Assembly (NCBI RefSeq): GCF_037975245.1
Contig: NC_092578.1
Coordinates: 11,700,321-11,764,320, forward strand
Reading direction: 5' to 3'
DNA from: Apostichopus japonicus
Taxonomy: Eukaryota; Echinodermata; Holothuroidea; Aspidochirotida; Stichopodidae
DNA: 64,000 nt
Both the position numbers and the translations under genes were made by a program. Within the stretch, counting starts at the first letter, position 1. Every line of letters begins with the position of its first letter. A model generated the notes under the pieces. It made no database searches, was not told the origin of the DNA, and was given only the letters and a program-made list of their open reading frames with translations. Below, piece by piece: positions 63,801 through 64,000 of the stretch.

Positions 63801-64000
63801 ATGTGTGGTACCAATCAATCGAATGTTCGGTACCGATCAATCGAATGTGCGTAACCGATCAATCGAATGTTCGGTACCGATCTATCGAATGTTCGGTACC
63901 GATCAATCGAATGTGCGATACCGATCAATCGAATGTGCGGTACCGATCATTCGAATGTTCGGTACCGATCAATCGAATGTGCGGTACTAGTCAATCGAAT
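60801..64000 (+). repeat. Long-range repeat in subfamily B, right copy and window end
   Basis: It repeats the organisation of 40,670-43,300, with GGTACCGTTTAATCG at 61,549 and CCCATCAATCTATTG at 61,267. Near 60,800-61,180 there is a second block of the ACAATAAAATATG / CCCGATTATCG type. After about 63,300 a fresh local duplication repeats GCGTTACAGATC and GTGCCCCACCG monomers. The window stops inside a monomer at GGTACTAGTCAATCGAAT. Confidence 0.85.

Larger units (their letters stand above)
1..64000 (+). repeat. 22-bp satellite DNA array spanning the whole window
   Basis: The sequence is a continuous head-to-tail array of a 22-bp monomer. In subfamily B the two halves are GATCAATCGAA and TGTGCGGTACC. 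All monomers lie in one orientation, and I found no inverted block, unique DNA, transposon terminus or low-complexity run. Most monomers are exactly 22 bp; recurring 21-bp forms (single-base deletions) and 23-bp forms (insertions) shift the phase slightly, so larger repeat offsets are usually a few bases short of a multiple of 22. The B consensus is 50% G+C with three CpGs per monomer. The window starts and ends inside monomers, so neither array edge is seen. Arrays of this kind are normally untranslated heterochromatin. I do not recognise the monomer as a named satellite and cannot assign a species. Confidence 0.98.
40177..64000 (+). repeat. Satellite subfamily B (GGTACC-type monomers)
   Basis: From here nearly every monomer carries TACC (GGTACC, GATACC, GTTACC, GTAACC or GCTACC), and CCGATCAATCG is the usual continuation. 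CCCATC, so common in subfamily A, is now occasional, and CATTCG is rare. Characteristic variants are CAATAGAATG (creates TAG in one + frame), GGTACTAGTCAATCG, GGTTCTAGTC, CCGATCTATCG, CCGATCGATCG, CCCCACCGATC, GCGGCAAAGATC, and the 21-bp forms GCAGTCAGACAAATCG and GCAATCAGATTAATCG. The KpnI-type palindrome GGTACC recurs at high density. The right edge of this domain is not in the window. Confidence 0.94.

Noticed and set aside
1-64000. CRISPR array
   Set aside because: Direct repeats are contiguous 22-mers with no unique spacers between them, no leader and no cas genes.
1-64000. Telomeric repeat
   Set aside because: Monomer length and sequence do not fit TTAGGG-, TTAGG- or TTTAGGG-like units, and no short G-rich strand repeats occur.
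1-64000. Bacterial or phage origin
   Set aside because: No genes, ribosome-binding sites or terminators occur in 64 kb, and a pure 22-bp array of this size is not known from compact prokaryotic genomes.
40177-64000. 11-bp ancestral subrepeat
   Set aside because: Palindrome centres are 11 bp apart, but the two half-monomers, GATCAATCGAA and TGTGCGGTACC, do not resemble each other, so the 22-mer is not a doubled 11-mer.

Overview
The whole window is one head-to-tail satellite DNA array and no gene was found. Every stretch I read on both strands resolves into 22-bp monomers in a single orientation, roughly 2,900 of them. No unique sequence, transposon, RNA gene or inverted segment interrupts them, and both window edges cut through monomers, so the array extends further on each side. 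A pure short-period array of at least 64 kb is a eukaryotic heterochromatin-type arrangement (centromeric, pericentromeric, subtelomeric or sex-chromosome blocks are the usual places). The sequence gives no marker for the taxon. The monomer keeps three CpG sites in 22 bp, which argues against heavy germline CpG-methylation decay or for recent homogenisation.

Layout. Bases 1 to about 40,176 are subfamily A, in which the monomer reads GACACC or GGCACC and mixes CCGATC/CCCATC, CAATCG/CATTCG and TGCG/TTCG states. Bases about 40,177 to 64,000 are subfamily B, dominated by a GGTACC monomer (halves GATCAATCGAA and TGTGCGGTACC). The switch is abrupt, in register, and falls inside one monomer next to a 12-bp stretch shared by both families.

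Above the monomer there are nested higher-order repeats, recognisable by private variants and by 21- or 23-bp monomers. In A: offset 1,052 bp (7.7-9.7 kb), an apparently perfect abutting 2,969-bp duplication (9.6-15.5 kb), 1,757 bp (14.9-18.0 kb), four copies of a ~1.75-kb block (17.9-31.5 kb), an abutting 2,721-bp duplication (24.2-29.7 kb), 594 bp (31.7-32.8 kb) and 3,096 bp (35.4-40.0 kb). In B: 307 bp, an abutting 1,473-bp duplication (43.1-46.0 kb), 721 bp, 285 bp, a run of 1,668-bp units (56.3-60.8 kb) and a block near 40.7-43.3 kb that recurs about 20.3-20.5 kb downstream.

The many long open reading frames on the + strand are a by-product of the monomer. Twenty-two is one more than a multiple of three, so all three + frames read the same 22-residue periodic peptide, and the consensus has no stop in any of them. 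I do not call any of them a gene. I see no new biological system; what merits a second look is the array's architecture, its sharp subfamily junction, and whether the perfect kilobase duplications are real or assembly products. All extents were found by eye and may be off by a few monomers.
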